From contig JAMCTB010000246.1 of the NCBI GenBank assembly GCA_023380955.1, forward strand, positions 1 through 6,780: DNA of 6,780 nucleotides, given 5' to 3'. Under the pieces are notes generated by a model. The model was not told the DNA's origin, ran no database searches, and saw only the letters and a list, made by a program, of their open reading frames with translations. Source of the stretch: Chloroflexota bacterium (GTDB lineage Bacteria; Chloroflexota; UBA6077). Shown piece by piece: positions 5,668-6,780 of this stretch (its first letter is position 1; each line of letters opens with the position of its first letter). The position numbers and the translations under genes are program-made.

Positions 5668-6308
5668 CTGACATCGCTGAGGCAGTGCCTCCGTCGCAGC
5701 CGCTTTGCCGAATAGGCTACCTCCCCGATCCCCTTGCCTGGCCGCCGCTGCGATACGTTGGCTCCGGTCGGTTTGACGACCCGATGCGCCGGTTCCGCAC
5801 TCTGTACGCGTCGGAGCGGCGCCTGGGGTGCTTCGTCGAGTCCCTGGCGCGGTACCGGCCGAGCCCTCGGGCCCTGGTAGAACTCCGCAACGTGATAGGG
5901 GCTCCCGATTTTTCTCTCCTTCCCGTGGTGCCCGGCGACTGGTGGGTGAGACGATGTGTCGGACGGTTCCACTTGAATCCCGGCCAGAAATGGCTCGATC
6001 TGCGCGTGCTCGGAACCCGCGAGGCGCTGCGTGTGGAACTGGCCGATACCCTTCTCCGGCTCGATCTGCCCGATCTGGACGTGAGCAGCGTCCGAAGCCT
6101 GAACCGCGATCTCACCCGCGCCATAGCCAGGTGGGCCTACGAGCATTCCTACAACGGGGTCGCTTACACGAGCCGATTCGATGACGGCCTGGATTGCTGG
6201 GCGCTCTTCGAGGGGGCCTCCCTCCGGCCAGCGGGCCCCCCGGAGGTGATCCTTCCCGACGACCCTGATCTCAGGGAGACCCTCCGTCTGTTCAACCTGA
6301 GTTTCTAA
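5664..6308 (+). CDS. RES-domain toxin (NAD+-degrading family)
   Basis: 214 residues, start TTG at 5664 within TTGA, overlapping the antitoxin stop; no separate ribosome binding site. RES toxins are named for a conserved Arg, Glu and Ser and destroy cellular NAD+. All three can be placed: Arg36 in RYVGSGRFDDP (30-40), Glu59 in CFVESLARYRP (56-66), and Ser170 in GVAYTSRFDDG (165-175). FVESLARYRP and the SRFDDGLDCWALFE block are family hallmarks. Length is close to typical RES proteins and there is no frameshift, so the toxin looks intact. A GTG at codon 8 is an alternative start. It faces away from the replication and PRTRC genes and probably stabilises the element that carries them. Confidence 0.88.
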   Translation: MTDIAEAVPPSQPLCRIGYLPDPLAWPPLRYVGSGRFDDPMRRFRTLYASERRLGCFVESLARYRPSPRALVELRNVIGAPDFSLLPVVPGDWWVRRCVGRFHLNPGQKWLDLRVLGTREALRVELADTLLRLDLPDLDVSSVRSLNRDLTRAIARWAYEHSYNGVAYTSRFDDGLDCWALFEGASLRPAGPPEVILPDDPDLRETLRLFNLSF

Positions 6309-6618
6309 ACGCGCAAGCCCGCTCAAGCCGCTCGGGCAGGTTTGGCATACCCATTGGACCCTTCCAAGACAACCAGAGCTATCCCCCATGCCTTGAAAAC
6401 GCCCTACCCCTTCCGACACCCGTCTGTCGCGGCTCAGGCAACCAACCCCCGGTACACAGCCTCTGGCGCCCCATGCCCGCAAGACCGGTGAACCCTCTCG
6501 ACCATCAGGCTTCAGATGTCGATGAGTTCACTCGTTGGATCCCGCCCGCCCCACCAACGAATCGACTTCGCCGAACCTGGCTTGCCTGCAAGTTAGAAGG
6601 CTCGCCCGGCCCATTGGG
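6309..6618. other. Gene-free gap with short hairpins
   Basis: 310 bases between the convergent ends of the toxin gene and the right-edge radical SAM fragment. No convincing coding region, tRNA or repeat array seen on either strand. It holds a weak GCCCG/CGGGC hairpin just after the toxin stop (6317-6337), and a perfect 7-base inverted repeat TCGTTGG/CCAACGA at 6532-6538 and 6554-6560 with a 15-base loop. Composition is C-rich on the plus strand, unlike the flanking genes. Confidence 0.5.
6317..6348 (+). terminator. Weak possible terminator after the RES toxin gene
   Basis: GCCCG (6317-6321) pairs with CGGGC (6333-6337), followed by AGGTTTGG. The five-base stem lies nine bases after the toxin stop codon. 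The stem is short and the T-run poor, so position is the main support. Confidence 0.22.
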
Positions 6619-6632
6619 TCAGGCGGGCAGCC
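6599..6632 (-). terminator. Hairpin at the end of the second radical SAM gene
   Basis: GGCTCGCCCG (6599-6608) pairs with CGGGCAGCC (6624-6632), nine base pairs with a single bulged C. It spans the stop codon (6619-6621) of the minus-strand gene and is followed, in that direction, by TTCTAACTT, a modest T-rich stretch. A rho-independent terminator is possible, though the right arm lies in coding sequence and may be chance in GC-rich DNA. Confidence 0.3.
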
Positions 6633-6780
6633 CCATGTCGATGACCCGCTGGTTGCCGCTCCCGGTCCAGGGTCCGGCACTCGAGGCGAGGGCTTGAATG
6701 TAGGGTCCGTCGATCAGCATGTCGATGCTGTCGAGGACAGCGCCGACCGCTGGCTCCAACCGCGCCCGGGCGAGGAGATC
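6619..6780 (-). CDS. Second NrdG-like radical SAM protein, C-terminal fragment
   Basis: The gene enters from the right edge and only its last 53 residues are visible, ending in TGA at 6621-6619. It reads IDMLIDGPYIQALASSAGPW followed by TGSGNQRVI, the C-terminal signature of the NrdG-like group (a DGP/EGP turn, then Trp-x-Gly-Ser-x-Asn-Gln). Over 29 aligned positions it shares 16 identities with the equivalent part of the radical SAM protein encoded at 4472-5026, so the two are paralogues. The iron-sulfur and GGEP motifs are outside the window. It lies on the same strand as the PRTRC array but is separated from it by the divergent toxin-antitoxin pair. Confidence 0.75.
   Translation of the reverse strand, partial: DLLARARLEPAVGAVLDSIDMLIDGPYIQALASSAGPWTGSGNQRVIDMGLPA

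Noticed and set aside
5391..6482. Minus-strand open frame of 363 codons opposite the toxin-antitoxin genes
   Set aside because: The plus strand carries clear antitoxin and RES motifs; the minus frame has no recognisable domain and no convincing start.
6309..6618. tRNA gene or attachment site in the gap
   Set aside because: No cloverleaf pairing or T-loop signature and no repeated core elsewhere in the window.
1..6780. CRISPR array or insertion sequence
   Set aside because: No regularly spaced repeats, transposase or terminal inverted repeats were seen.

Overview
GC-rich bacterial DNA, densely packed, with many GTG and TTG starts and purine-rich ribosome binding sites. It looks like accessory DNA (plasmid, phage-like or integrated element) rather than a core chromosomal locus. 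A second-style dnaN sits away from dnaA and recF, beside a PRTRC cassette (ParB-related, ThiF-related cassette) and a toxin-antitoxin pair. The host phylum cannot be fixed from this window; a high-GC Bacillota, Deinococcota, Chloroflexota or proteobacterium would all fit.

Layout. From 5163 leftwards to base 1, nine genes run on the minus strand in one close-packed array that looks like a single operon: a 62-residue zinc-ribbon protein, a NrdG-like radical SAM protein, a DNA polymerase III beta clamp (dnaN), a PRTRC E-like protein, a ubiquitin-like PRTRC C protein with a long C-terminal extension, a 287-residue protein in the place of PRTRC F, an E2-like PRTRC B protein, a JAB/JAMM peptidase (PRTRC A), and the first 37 residues of a ThiF/E1-like protein cut by the window edge. 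Divergent from this, on the plus strand at 5302-6308, is an Xre/MbcA/ParS-type antitoxin followed by a RES-domain toxin. Between the two transcription units (5164-5301) lies a tandem direct repeat. A 310-base gap without genes (6309-6618) holds only hairpins. The right edge carries the C-terminus of a second radical SAM protein, a paralogue of the first, on the minus strand.

How it may work together. The E1-like (ThiF), E2-like (B), ubiquitin-like (C) and JAB (A) proteins form a full set for a bacterial ubiquitin-like conjugation or processing pathway; this is known family logic for PRTRC, whose cellular role is, to my knowledge, unsolved. What is special here is a sliding clamp gene in the same array, and an adjacent PRTRC E-like protein that ends in QLKLF, a match to the bacterial clamp-binding motif. 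Together they suggest, as inference, that this version of the cassette acts at replication forks, perhaps modifying or being recruited by the clamp. The toxin-antitoxin pair would help keep the element in its host.
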